Program-made: the position numbers and the translations under genes | Part shown: piece by piece, positions 11,861 through 19,644 of the stretch | Position numbering within the stretch: the stretch's first letter is position 1 | Layout: every line of letters begins with the position of its first letter | The notes under the pieces: model-generated | What the model saw: only the letters and a program-made list of their open reading frames with translations | Told to the model about the DNA's origin: nothing | Database searches by the model: none | NCBI GenBank assembly: GCA_052148715.1 | Contig: JBKQHQ010000185.1 | Location: 1-23,390, forward strand | Origin: JBKQHQ01 sp052148715 | Lineage (GTDB): Bacteria > Pseudomonadota > Alphaproteobacteria > Rhizobiales > Xanthobacteraceae | DNA length: 23,390 bases | Direction of reading: 5' to 3'

Positions 11861-13969
11861 CTAAGCTAAGCCGCCCTCGGTCGGGGGCTCGGCCAGGCCG
11901 CGGCGGCGCAGGAGGGCGTCGGAGGTCGGCAGGCGGCCGCGGAAGGCCGTGTAGGCCTCCGCCGGGGCCTGCGTGCCGCCGGCGGCGTAGATGTGGTCGC
12001 GCAGGCGCTTGGCGAGTTTCGGATCGAAGACATCGCCGGTCTCCGCAAAGGCCTCGAACGCGTCGGCGTCGAGCACCTCCGACCACATGTAGCTGTAATA
12101 GGCCGACGCATAGCCGCCGCCGGAGAAGACGTGGCTGAAATGCGCCGGCCGATGCCGCGGCACGATCTCCTCCGGCATGTCGATGCGCTTGAGGGTTTTC
12201 TGCTCGAACCCGGCGAGATCGAAATTCTCGACAGAGCCCTGCGCGTGCAGATCAAGATCGATGACCGCCGAGGCGACATATTCGACCGTGGCGAAGCCCT
12301 GATTGAAGGTGCGCGCGGCGAGGAGCCGCTCGAGCAGATCCGGCGGCATCGGCTCGCCGGTGCGCCAATGCAGCGCGAACCGGCGCAGCAGGTCCGGCTG
12401 CTCGAGCCAGTGCTCGTAGAGCTGCGAGGGCAGCTCGACGAAATCGGTGAGCACGCCGGTGCCCGAGATCAGCGGATAGGTCACGTCGGAGAGGAGCCCG
12501 TGCAGCGCGTGGCCGAACTCGTGGAACAGCGTGCGCGCGTCGTCGAAGCTCAAGAGCGCCGGCTCGCCCTCGGCGGCCTTCGAGAAGTTCATGACGTTGA
12601 CGATCAGCGGCCGCACCTCGCCGAGAAGCTTCTGCTGGTCGCGCAGCGCGGTCATCCACGCGCCGCTGCGCTTCGACGGCCGCGCGAAATAATCGCCGTA
12701 GAAGACGCCGACGTGGCCGCCGCCGGCGTCGCGCACCTCCCACACCCGCACATCGGGATGCCAGACCGGCACGTCCGCGCGCGGCGTGAAGGTGAGGCCG
12801 AACAGCCGCTGCGCGGTGTCGAACGCCGCCGCGATCATCTGCTCGAGCTGCAGGTAGGGTTTGATCTGCGCCTCCTCGACGGCGCACCGCCGCTGCCGCA
12901 GCTTCTCGGCGTAGTAGCGCCAGTCCCACGGGGCGAGGCGGAAATTGCCGCCCTCCTCGGTGATCAGCGCCTGCAGCGCCTCGCGGTCGGCGCCGGCGCG
13001 GGCGCGCGCCAGCGGCCAGACCCGGTCGAGCAACTCGCGCACCGCCTCCGGCGTCTTCGCCATCGTGTCGTCGAGCCGATAGTGCGCGAAGCTCTCATGC
13101 CCGAGGAGGCGGGCCTGCTCGGCGCGCAACGCGACGATCTCGCCGATGACCGCGCGGTTGTCGGTCGCGCCGCCGCCCTCGCCGCGCGCGATCCAGGCGG
13201 AGAAAATCTTCTCGCGCAGATCGCGCCGCTGCGAGAACTGCAGAAACGGCTCGACGCTGGAGCGCGACAGCGTGATCACATGCTTGCCCGCAAGCCCGCG
13301 TGCCTCCGCCGCCTCGCGCGCCGCCATGCGCACGAAATCCGGCAGCCCGGCGAGATCCTCCTCGCTCTCCAGCACGAGCGTATAGGCCTGCTCGTCGGCG
13401 AGCACGTTCTGGCTGAAGGTCGTGCCGAGCGTGGCGAGCCGCTCGGCGATCTCCGCGAGCCGCGCCTTCTTCGGCGCCGGCAGATGCGCGCCGGCGCGGC
13501 GGAAGGCGATATTGTAGCGCTGCAGCACCTTCGCCTGCTCGCGCGTCAGCTCGAGCCGGTAGCGTTGTGCAAAGAGCGTCTCGACCCGTCGAAACAGCGC
13601 CTCGTTCAGGTAGATCCGGCTGCGATGCGCCGCCAGCACCGGGCTGATGTCGCGCTCGATCTTGAGCAGCGCCTCGTCGCTATGCGCCCCGACCAGCGCG
13701 TAGAAGGTGTCGGCGATGCGGGCGAGCCCCTGTCCGCTGCGCTCCAGCGCCTCGATCGTATTGGCGAAGCTCGGCTCGTCGGCCTGCGCGACGATGGCGG
13801 CGATCTCGGCGTCATGCTCCTTCAAGGTCCAGGCAAAGACCGTGGGAAAATGCTCGGGCGCGATCCGGTCGAACGGCGGCGCGTCGAACGGCGACGACCA
13901 GTCGCCAAACAGGGGATTGCGCCGTTCGGCCGGCTTCTCCGGCGGGGCCGCTGCTGCGGGCTCGTTCAT
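11861..13969 (-). CDS. M3-family zinc oligopeptidase (peptidyl-dipeptidase Dcp / oligopeptidase A type)
   Basis: A 702-aa cytoplasmic metallopeptidase, the usual length for Dcp/PrlC, that degrades short peptides. The zinc site is HEFGH (H483, E484, H487) with the third ligand in the downstream DFVELPSQ (E512). The substrate-loop region GGGYASAYYSYMWSEVLDADAF (starting about residue 619) is a strong M3 signature. The start is ATG 13969, beginning MNEPAAAAPPEKP, with a purine-rich AGAAAGAG about 6-13 nt before it. A longer frame to 14128 would add 53 residues that look like non-coding translation and would overlap the divergent membrane-protein gene. No signal peptide. Dcp (dipeptide release) and PrlC (oligopeptidase) cannot be told apart with certainty here. 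Confidence 0.93.
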   Translation of the reverse strand: MNEPAAAAPPEKPAERRNPLFGDWSSPFDAPPFDRIAPEHFPTVFAWTLKEHDAEIAAIVAQADEPSFANTIEALERSGQGLARIADTFYALVGAHSDEALLKIERDISPVLAAHRSRIYLNEALFRRVETLFAQRYRLELTREQAKVLQRYNIAFRRAGAHLPAPKKARLAEIAERLATLGTTFSQNVLADEQAYTLVLESEEDLAGLPDFVRMAAREAAEARGLAGKHVITLSRSSVEPFLQFSQRRDLREKIFSAWIARGEGGGATDNRAVIGEIVALRAEQARLLGHESFAHYRLDDTMAKTPEAVRELLDRVWPLARARAGADREALQALITEEGGNFRLAPWDWRYYAEKLRQRRCAVEEAQIKPYLQLEQMIAAAFDTAQRLFGLTFTPRADVPVWHPDVRVWEVRDAGGGHVGVFYGDYFARPSKRSGAWMTALRDQQKLLGEVRPLIVNVMNFSKAAEGEPALLSFDDARTLFHEFGHALHGLLSDVTYPLISGTGVLTDFVELPSQLYEHWLEQPDLLRRFALHWRTGEPMPPDLLERLLAARTFNQGFATVEYVASAVIDLDLHAQGSVENFDLAGFEQKTLKRIDMPEEIVPRHRPAHFSHVFSGGGYASAYYSYMWSEVLDADAFEAFAETGDVFDPKLAKRLRDHIYAAGGTQAPAEAYTAFRGRLPTSDALLRRRGLAEPPTEGGLA

Positions 13970-14119
13970 GATCGCTCTTTCTCTCGATTCGCGCCCCGTC
14001 GCCGGCGCACCGGCTACGAGGCCCCCTTCGGCGGCGAAAATGCGGCACGGCGCGGCCGACGCACACTTGATCCGGGGCGCGCTTTGGTGAACATTCCCGC
14101 CCACGGAAGGAAGTAAGCC

Positions 14120-14407
14120 ATGGACCAAGCTTCAAGCCCGGCCGGGCGACGGATCAACTGGACCAGCGTGCTGACGGTCATCAGCGCCGCGATCCTGATC
14201 AGCGCCGAGGTTTTCGGCGCGGCCTTCGCGGGCGGCTGGGCGGTCGCCAATCTGCTCGGTCTCGGCCAATATCGCGTGCCGCTCGGCAGCATCGTCCTCG
14301 ACGGCACCCACGTGATGCAAGCCATTTTCTTCGTCGTCGGCATTATGGTGATGGTGTCGTTCGTGCGTAACGCCCAGCGCATCGAGCCGTTCACCAGCGC
14401 GGGCTGA
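14120..14407 (+). CDS. Small two-helix membrane protein of unknown function
   Basis: A 95-aa protein with two hydrophobic segments, about residues 16-45 (SVLTVISAAILISAEVFGAA and on to the GGWAVANLL) and 64-81 (HVMQAIFFVVGIMVMVSF), ending in a short polar tail. ATG 14120 is supported by GGAAGGAAG about 7 nt upstream. It is divergent from the M3 peptidase and lies upstream of the polyamine locus, but in sequence it has no tie to either. I do not recognise a named family. Confidence 0.8.
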   Translation: MDQASSPAGRRINWTSVLTVISAAILISAEVFGAAFAGGWAVANLLGLGQYRVPLGSIVLDGTHVMQAIFFVVGIMVMVSFVRNAQRIEPFTSAG

Positions 14408-14518
14408 GCATTCCTTGCGATTTAGTTGACGCGAGCGCTTGCGAGTCGCCCAGCCGACAAAATTTTCGGAACATCAGACGCCCGCGCGTGTTTTTCCCGC
14501 GAGTGTCACGAAAACTTC

Positions 14519-14546
14519 TTGACACCGAAACTGAATCGCTTATTTC
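14519..14546 (+). promoter_or_regulatory. Sigma-70-type promoter of the ornithine decarboxylase leader
   Basis: TTGACA at 14519-14524 and TATTTC at 14541-14546 are separated by 16 bp. It is the best -35/-10 pair I see in the 570-bp gap. Transcription from here would give a leader of roughly 420 nt before the decarboxylase ATG at 14978. Confidence 0.5.
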
Positions 14547-14569
14547 AGGACTTGCCCAATTTCGCACGT

Positions 14570-14800
14570 GCCTGTGGCCGTGTGTCGGTCGGTGGGCATC
14601 CGGACAAGAGGCCGGACAGCCGCCTAAGGAAGGATCTACTTCCTTGCACCCGCGACCGGCAGCCGGAGGCGAAACCGGCGCACCCCGCGCTCAACGGGGG
14701 ACGCGGCTTAAAGCAACGACGGAGCGGGCTTTTTTGGTCTCGTTGGCCCTCCAAAGGTCAGCACCGAAGAGGCTTGTCCATCCTTGCCGGGCGTGCGGAA
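14570..14800 (+). ncRNA. Structured 5' leader of ornithine decarboxylase, candidate speF RNA motif
   Basis: The gap 14408-14977 carries no supported gene but does carry a run of hairpins. TCCGG/CCGGA lies near 14600-14617. AAGGAAG pairs with CTTCCTT (14626-14645, 6-nt loop). GCCGG pairs with CCGGC (14662-14679). CCCCG pairs with CGGGG (14683-14699). A T6 tract is at 14730-14735. Alphaproteobacterial ornithine decarboxylase genes are known to be preceded by the conserved speF RNA motif, and this leader is in the right place with the right kind of structure. I cannot score the covariance model, and the borders are approximate. It would be expected to control decarboxylase expression in response to polyamines or ornithine. 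Confidence 0.55.
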
Positions 14801-14977
14801 CGGGTTTCCCGCTCCAAACCAAGGCAGCATCGTCGGGTGAAGAACCCTCCGCGCTCTCCGTGTCTCCATCGCACGGCCGCGCGCAGACCCTCACCCGCTG
14901 ACGCCGGGCGGTTCGCCGTCTGATTTTCAACCAAGGCCGGCTCGCCGGCCGTTGAACCCTGGGTAAGGAGAGCGCCG

Positions 14978-16108
14978 ATGACCGAGCGCATCCGCGATTT
15001 CTTGCGCGCCCGTACCGAAGACGGGCCCTGCCTCGTCGTCGATCTCGACGTCGTGCGCGACAACTACACGGCCTTCGCCAAGGCGCTCCCCGACACGCGC
15101 GTGTTCTACGCCGTGAAGGCGAACCCGGCGCCCGAGTTGCTGTCGCTCCTGGTGCGGCTCGGCTCCTGCTTCGACACCGCCTCGGTCGCCGAGATCGAGA
15201 TGGTGCTCGCGGCCGGCGCCAGCCCCGATCGCATCTCCTTCGGCAACACGATCAAGAAGGAGCGCGACGTGGCGCGGGCCTACGAACTCGGCATCCGCCT
15301 GTTCGCGGTCGACTGCCTCGCCGAGGTGGAGAAGATCGCGCGCGCCGCTCCCGGCGCCAAGGTCTTCTGCCGCATCCTGTGCGACTGCGTCGGCGCCGAA
15401 TGGCCGCTGTCGCGCAAGTTCGGCTGCGACCCGGCGATGGCCGTGGACGTGCTCGAGCACGCGCATCGGCTCAAGCTGGAGGCCTACGGCGTGTCGTTCC
15501 ACGTCGGCTCGCAGCAGCGCAACACCAAGTCGTGGGACCGGGCGCTGACCGCGGCGGCGTCGGTGTTCCGCGCCTGCGCGGAGCGCGGCATCACGCTCGG
15601 CATGGTCAATCTCGGCGGCGGCTTCCCGACCCGCTACCTGAAAGACGTGCCCAGCGTGCGGGCCTACGGCATGGCCATCTTCCGGGCGCTGCGCAAGCAC
15701 TTCGGCAACCGCATCCCGGAGACGATCATCGAGCCGGGGCGCGGCATGGTCGGCAATGCCGGCGTGATCGAGGCGGAGGTCGTGCTCGTCTCCAAGAAGA
15801 GCGAGCAGGACGAGGTGCGTTGGGTCTATCTCGACATCGGCAAGTTCGGCGGCCTCGCCGAGACGATGGACGAGTCGATCCGCTACCCGATCCGCACGCC
15901 GCACGACGCGGCGCCGCTGGTCCCGTGCGTGCTCGCCGGCCCGACCTGCGACTCCGCCGACGTGATGTACGAGAAGGAGCCGTATCTGCTGCCCGTCAGC
16001 CTCGAGATCGGCGACAAGGTGCTGATCGAGGGCACGGGCGCCTACACGGCGACCTACTCCTCGGTGGCCTTCAACGGCTTCCAGCCGCTGAAGACCTACC
16101 ACATCTGA
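14978..16108 (+). CDS. Ornithine decarboxylase, PLP-dependent type III
   Basis: A 376-aa eukaryote-like (alanine-racemase fold) decarboxylase that converts ornithine to putrescine. The PLP lysine is in VFYAVKANP (K47). Further PLP contacts are HVGSQ (H175 stacks on the ring) and EPGRGMVGNAG (from E252). The catalytic cysteine motif is GPTCDSADVM (C324, with D325 binding the substrate amine), supplied across the dimer. ATG 14978 has GGAG 8-9 nt upstream. Some family members also accept lysine, and specificity cannot be read here. The homospermidine synthase downstream argues for putrescine production. Expression is probably controlled by the long structured leader. Confidence 0.93.
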   Translation: MTERIRDFLRARTEDGPCLVVDLDVVRDNYTAFAKALPDTRVFYAVKANPAPELLSLLVRLGSCFDTASVAEIEMVLAAGASPDRISFGNTIKKERDVARAYELGIRLFAVDCLAEVEKIARAAPGAKVFCRILCDCVGAEWPLSRKFGCDPAMAVDVLEHAHRLKLEAYGVSFHVGSQQRNTKSWDRALTAAASVFRACAERGITLGMVNLGGGFPTRYLKDVPSVRAYGMAIFRALRKHFGNRIPETIIEPGRGMVGNAGVIEAEVVLVSKKSEQDEVRWVYLDIGKFGGLAETMDESIRYPIRTPHDAAPLVPCVLAGPTCDSADVMYEKEPYLLPVSLEIGDKVLIEGTGAYTATYSSVAFNGFQPLKTYHI

Positions 16109-16145
16109 GACGCCACGGCCGAGCTCGCGCTCCGCCGTGATCGCC

Positions 16146-16167
16146 GGGAGCCGGTTCGCCGGCTCCC
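16146..16167 (+). terminator. GC-rich hairpin after ornithine decarboxylase
   Basis: GGGAGCCGG and CCGGCTCCC form a perfect 9-bp stem around a TTCG tetraloop. It is followed by TTCCTGT, a poor U-tract. It probably works as a partial terminator or mRNA-end stabiliser between the decarboxylase and the acetyltransferase genes. Confidence 0.55.
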
Positions 16168-16226
16168 TTCCTGTCACCATCGATCTGACAACGCCCCTCT
16201 GACGCTGGGCGGGGAAGGACACGGCC

Positions 16227-16799
16227 ATGCTCACCGTTCGTCACGAGAGAAAAATCGACATTGCGGCCCGGGAAAACCTGCTCGACGTCTCGTTCGGCGA
16301 GGACCGCTGCGCCAAAACCTCCGAACGCCTGCGCGAGGGCCGGCTGCCAGCCGCCGGCCTGTCGTTCGTCGCGCTCGAGAGCGGCCGCCTGGTCGGCACC
16401 GTGCGGCTTTGGCACGTCACCGCGGGGCCCGGCCGCCCGGCGCTGCTGCTCGGACCGCTCGCGGTCGCGCCGGAGAACCGCAACCGCGGCATCGGCTCGG
16501 CACTGATGGCGCGGGCGCTGCGCGAAGCGCCCCGGCTCGGCCATCGCGCTGTGCTGCTCGTCGGCGATGCGCCCTACTATGCGCGCTTCGGCTTCGCCAG
16601 CACGCAGACCGCCGCGCTGTGGCTGCCGGGCGCCTTCGAGCCGGAGCGGCTGTTGGCGCGCGAGCTTGCTCGCGGCGCGCTCAACGGCGCGCGCGGCCTC
16701 ATCAGCGCCACCGGCGCGCTGGCGCCGAAGCCCGAGCTCGCGGCGCTGATCGCCCGCGCCGACCGCGGCGCCGTGCAGGCGGTTGCGCAAGCGGCCTGA
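16227..16799 (+). CDS. GNAT-family N-acetyltransferase (YhbS-like)
   Basis: A 190-aa acetyl-CoA-dependent acyltransferase. The central beta strand and acetyl-CoA loop are seen in LLLGPLAVAPENRNRGIGSALM (73-94), with R-N-R-G-I-G-S-A as motif A. DAPYYARFGFA follows, a hallmark of the YhbS/COG3153 group. The acceptor is not evident. Sitting between ornithine decarboxylase and homospermidine synthase on the same strand, it may act on a polyamine or simply be a conserved neighbour. ATG 16227 has GGGGAAGG about 9 nt upstream. Confidence 0.85.
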   Translation: MLTVRHERKIDIAARENLLDVSFGEDRCAKTSERLREGRLPAAGLSFVALESGRLVGTVRLWHVTAGPGRPALLLGPLAVAPENRNRGIGSALMARALREAPRLGHRAVLLVGDAPYYARFGFASTQTAALWLPGAFEPERLLARELARGALNGARGLISATGALAPKPELAALIARADRGAVQAVAQAA

Positions 16800-16836
16800 G
16801 CACCCCATACCCTCTTCCGACTTTGGAGTAAGACCG

Positions 16837-18267
16837 ATGAGCCAGAACGGCGTGCATGCTCATTTCGACGGCCCGATCGTGATGGTCGGCTTCGGCTCGA
16901 TCGGCAAAGGCACCCTGCCGCTGCTCGAGCGGCACATCGCCTTCGACCGCTCGAAGTTCGTGGTCATCGCCCCCGACGACACGGATCGGCAGCTGCTCGA
17001 TGAGCGGCAGATCCGCTTCCTGCACCTGGCGCTGACCCGAGATAATTACCGCGAGATCCTGACGCCGCTGCTTAAATCCGGCCCGGGCCGCGGCATGGTC
17101 GTCAACCTGTCGGTCGACACCTCGTCGGTCGACATGATGGCGCTCGCCAAGGAGCTCGACGCCTTCTACATCGACACCGTCGTCGAGCCGTGGCCGGGCC
17201 TCTACACCAACCGCGCCCTGTCGCCGTCGGCCCGCTCCAACTACGCGCTGCGCGAGAGCCTGCTCGATCTGCGCCGCCGCATGCCCGGCGGCGTCACGGC
17301 GGTGAGCTGCTGCGGCGCCAATCCCGGCATGGTGTCCTGGATGGTGAAGCAGGCGCTGCTCGACATCGCCGACGATCTCGACATCGCCTTCACCGAGCCC
17401 AGCAGCCGCGAGGAATGGGCCGGCCTGATGCGGCGCGCCGGCGTCAAGGGCATTCACATCGCCGAGCGCGACACCCAGCGCGCGCGCGACCCAAAACCGC
17501 GCGGAAAATTCGTCAACACCTGGTCGGTCGAAGGCTTCGTGTCCGAGGGGCTGCAGCCCGCCGAGCTCGGCTGGGGGACGCACGAGAAGTCCCTGCCGTC
17601 AGGGGGCAGCACGCATTCGTTCGGCTGCGAGGCGGCGATCTATCTGCTGCGCCCCGGCGCCGGCACGCGCGTGCGCTCGTGGACGCCGACCGCCAAGGCC
17701 CAGCACGGCTTTCTCGTGACCCACAACGAGTCGATCTCGATCGCCGATTATTTTACGCTGCGCGAGGGCGGCAAGGTGGTCTATCGGCCGACCTGCCACT
17801 ACGCCTACCATCCCTGCGACGACGCGGTGCTGTCGCTGCATGAGATGGCGGGCGCGCAGTGGACGCGGCAGGAGGAGTGGCACATCCTCAGCGAGGACGA
17901 CATCGTCGACGGCATCGACGAGCTCGGCGTGCTGCTCTACGGCCATGCCAAGAATGCCTACTGGTACGGCTCGCAGCTCTCCATCGAGGAGACGCGGCGG
18001 CTTGCGCCCTATCAGAACGCGACGGGGCTGCAGGTCACCTCGGCGGTGCTCGCCGGCATCGTCTGGATGCTGGAGAACCCGGAGCGCGGCATCGTCGAGG
18101 CCGACGAGATGGATTTCCGCCGCTGCCTCGAGGTCCAGCGCCCCTATCTCGGCCCGGTGGTCGGCCACTATACCGACTGGACCCCGCTCGACGGCCGCGG
18201 CGAGCTGTTTCCCGAGGACGTCGACCACAGCGACCCGTGGCAGTTCAAGAACGTGCTGGTGGCCTGA
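16837..18267 (+). CDS. hss: Homospermidine synthase
   Basis: A 476-aa NAD-dependent enzyme that joins two putrescines (or putrescine and spermidine) into sym-homospermidine; the size matches the bacterial family. The Rossmann start is IVMVGFGSIGKGTLPLLERH (G18-x-G20-x-x-G23). Family segments include VVEPWPGLY, CCGANPGMVSWMVKQAL, WGTHEKSLP and HYAYHPCDDAVLSLHE. ATG 16837 is chosen because GGAG lies 8 nt upstream and the next residues match the family start; an in-frame start 18 codons earlier overlaps the acetyltransferase gene. With the decarboxylase upstream it completes the path from ornithine to homospermidine, the typical long-chain polyamine of Rhizobiales. Confidence 0.95.
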   Translation: MSQNGVHAHFDGPIVMVGFGSIGKGTLPLLERHIAFDRSKFVVIAPDDTDRQLLDERQIRFLHLALTRDNYREILTPLLKSGPGRGMVVNLSVDTSSVDMMALAKELDAFYIDTVVEPWPGLYTNRALSPSARSNYALRESLLDLRRRMPGGVTAVSCCGANPGMVSWMVKQALLDIADDLDIAFTEPSSREEWAGLMRRAGVKGIHIAERDTQRARDPKPRGKFVNTWSVEGFVSEGLQPAELGWGTHEKSLPSGGSTHSFGCEAAIYLLRPGAGTRVRSWTPTAKAQHGFLVTHNESISIADYFTLREGGKVVYRPTCHYAYHPCDDAVLSLHEMAGAQWTRQEEWHILSEDDIVDGIDELGVLLYGHAKNAYWYGSQLSIEETRRLAPYQNATGLQVTSAVLAGIVWMLENPERGIVEADEMDFRRCLEVQRPYLGPVVGHYTDWTPLDGRGELFPEDVDHSDPWQFKNVLVA

Positions 18268-18277
18268 GCGCCTCAGT

Positions 18278-18347
18278 TCAAAGCGGCAGCAGGCCGGCCT
18301 CGCCGTCCTCGCTGCCGAAGGCAAGCGTCGCGCCGGCGGCGTCCCAG
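18278..18347 (-). pseudogene. Duplicated 3' end of the WD40 gene
   Basis: These 70 bp match 18574-18643, the end of the WD40 gene, with 3 differences and in the same orientation. The copy still encodes WDAAGATLAFGSEDGEAGLL and the following PL and stop. The match ends exactly where the dispersed palindromic element begins (18348). Confidence 0.85.
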
Positions 18348-18524
18348 CGGCGTAGGGTGGGCAAAGGCTGCCGAGACATCAAGGTGTTGGCACGGAGCGC
18401 GTTCCGCCGTGCCCACGCAGTGAGGCCTTACCGCAATGGATCTGTTGGAAAACCGCGTGGGCACGGCGGACCCGGCGCTGTGCATCAATCGAAGCCTCCG
18501 GGCCGCCTTTGCCCACCCTACACG
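18348..18524. repeat. Dispersed palindromic element, copy 2
   Basis: About 177 bp, from CGGCGTAGGGTGGGCAAAGGC to GCCTTTGCCCACCCTACAC, with an inner dyad (GGCACGGAGCG...CCGTGCCCACGC / GCGTGGGCACGGCGGA). It is similar to copy 1 at 11660-11845 at both ends and in layout, with divergence inside. It lies between the two copies of the WD40 gene end. Confidence 0.8.
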
Positions 18525-18573
18525 TGATCCTATGCGTCAAGGCTTGAGCAAATACGCGGCGCGTTGACGCTCA

Positions 18574-19578
18574 TCAGAGCGGCAGCAGGCCGGCCTCGCC
18601 GTCCTCGCTGCCGAAGGCGAGCGTCGAGCCGGCGGCGTCCCAGGCGAGCGCCGAGACCGCCGCGCCGCCCGGCCGTTTGGCAAGGATCTCCGCTGCGTCA
18701 TCGATCCGCACCAACAACACAAGGCCGTCCGCATGGCCGACCGCCACGACGCCCTGCTTCGGGTGACAGGCGACGGCGGTGACGCGGGCGCCGGTCGGCG
18801 CCAGCATCTGCGGCTGCTTGCCCATCGGCCCGGTCTTGCTCTGGAACGGCCACAGGATGAGTTGCTCGGAACCGGAGGTGGCGAGCCATTCCCCGTCCGC
18901 GCTGAAACTCAGCGAGCGCACGCGCGCCGAATAGCCGGACATGCGCATGTGGTTCTGCTCGGGCAGGCGCCAGCCGTGCAACATCGGCTCCTGCATGGTG
19001 CTGATCAGGAACTTGCCGTCGACGCTGAACAGCACGCCGAGATGCGAGCCCTTCCACTCCAGCATCTCGGGCGCCGCCTGCGCCTTGGGAAACCAGAGCG
19101 AGACGCCGTTGTAGTGCGCGATGGCGAGGCGAAAGCCCTTTGGCGCAAAGGCGAGACCACCCACGGTCGAGACCACGTCGAGCGAGCGCACCTCGCCCTT
19201 GGCCGGGCGCACGAAGGCGGTCTTGCCCGCCGACCAGGCGACGGCGCCGTCCGGCCCGGCGGCCACGTGATCGATCCAACGGCGCTTCGCGTCGGTCGCG
19301 ATCAGCTGCGTCGCACCGTCCACGTCGGTCACCACCACCTTGCCGTCATCGCCGCCGGTGATCACGCGCTTGCCGTCGCCGGCGGCCGCCAGAATCCCAC
19401 CGTCATGGACGGCGATCCGCCGCTCCTCACCCTGCGTCGTGGCCAGGAACAGCGCTTCCTCGCCAAGCACGAACGCCGCGGTGGGCCCCAGAAAATGGAT
19501 GGCGATCACCGGCGCGCCGGCATCCACCGGGCGGACGCGGTCGGTCAGGGAGGGAGTGTTGGCCTGGGTATCCGCCAT
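18574..19578 (-). CDS. WD40 repeat protein
   Basis: A 334-aa protein predicted to fold as a beta-propeller. Repeated blade strings include ILAAAGDGKRVITGGDDGKVVVTD, DHVAAGPDGAVAWSAGKTAF, GGLAFAPKGFRLAIAHYNGVSLW, RSLSFSADGEWLATSGSEQLILW, TAVACHPKQGVVAVGHADG and SALAWDAAGSTLAFGSEDG, about seven blades in all. There is no catalytic motif, so it is likely a scaffold. ATG 19578 (MADTQANTPSL) is preferred over a TTG at 19620 because the extra 14 residues look untranslated. A GGAGGGG lies 12 nt upstream, rather far. It follows the CobW GTPase by 66 bp on the same strand, probably in one operon, so a metal-related role is plausible but unproven. Confidence 0.85.
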   Translation of the reverse strand: MADTQANTPSLTDRVRPVDAGAPVIAIHFLGPTAAFVLGEEALFLATTQGEERRIAVHDGGILAAAGDGKRVITGGDDGKVVVTDVDGATQLIATDAKRRWIDHVAAGPDGAVAWSAGKTAFVRPAKGEVRSLDVVSTVGGLAFAPKGFRLAIAHYNGVSLWFPKAQAAPEMLEWKGSHLGVLFSVDGKFLISTMQEPMLHGWRLPEQNHMRMSGYSARVRSLSFSADGEWLATSGSEQLILWPFQSKTGPMGKQPQMLAPTGARVTAVACHPKQGVVAVGHADGLVLLVRIDDAAEILAKRPGGAAVSALAWDAAGSTLAFGSEDGEAGLLPL

Positions 19579-19644
19579 GGTGTTGCAAAGCCCCTCCACG
19601 ATCACTGCGAGGCTACCCAACGCCCCCGCAATGACCGGCCATCA

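Noticed and set aside
11993..14116. 707-aa plus-strand open frame
   Set aside because: It lies antisense to the M3 peptidase, has no family motif and shows the Arg/His/Ala-rich make-up of a GC-rich shadow frame.
14723..14736. Intrinsic terminator at the T6 tract in the leader
   Set aside because: No strong hairpin directly precedes the T run; kept only as a part of the leader description.
14426..14923. 165-aa plus-strand frame in the decarboxylase leader
   Set aside because: It overlaps the RNA hairpins, has no ribosome site and is Arg/Pro-rich; read as leader RNA instead. A shorter leader peptide cannot be excluded.
14927..16234. 435-aa minus-strand open frame
   Set aside because: Complement of ornithine decarboxylase, whose catalytic motifs are all present on the plus strand.
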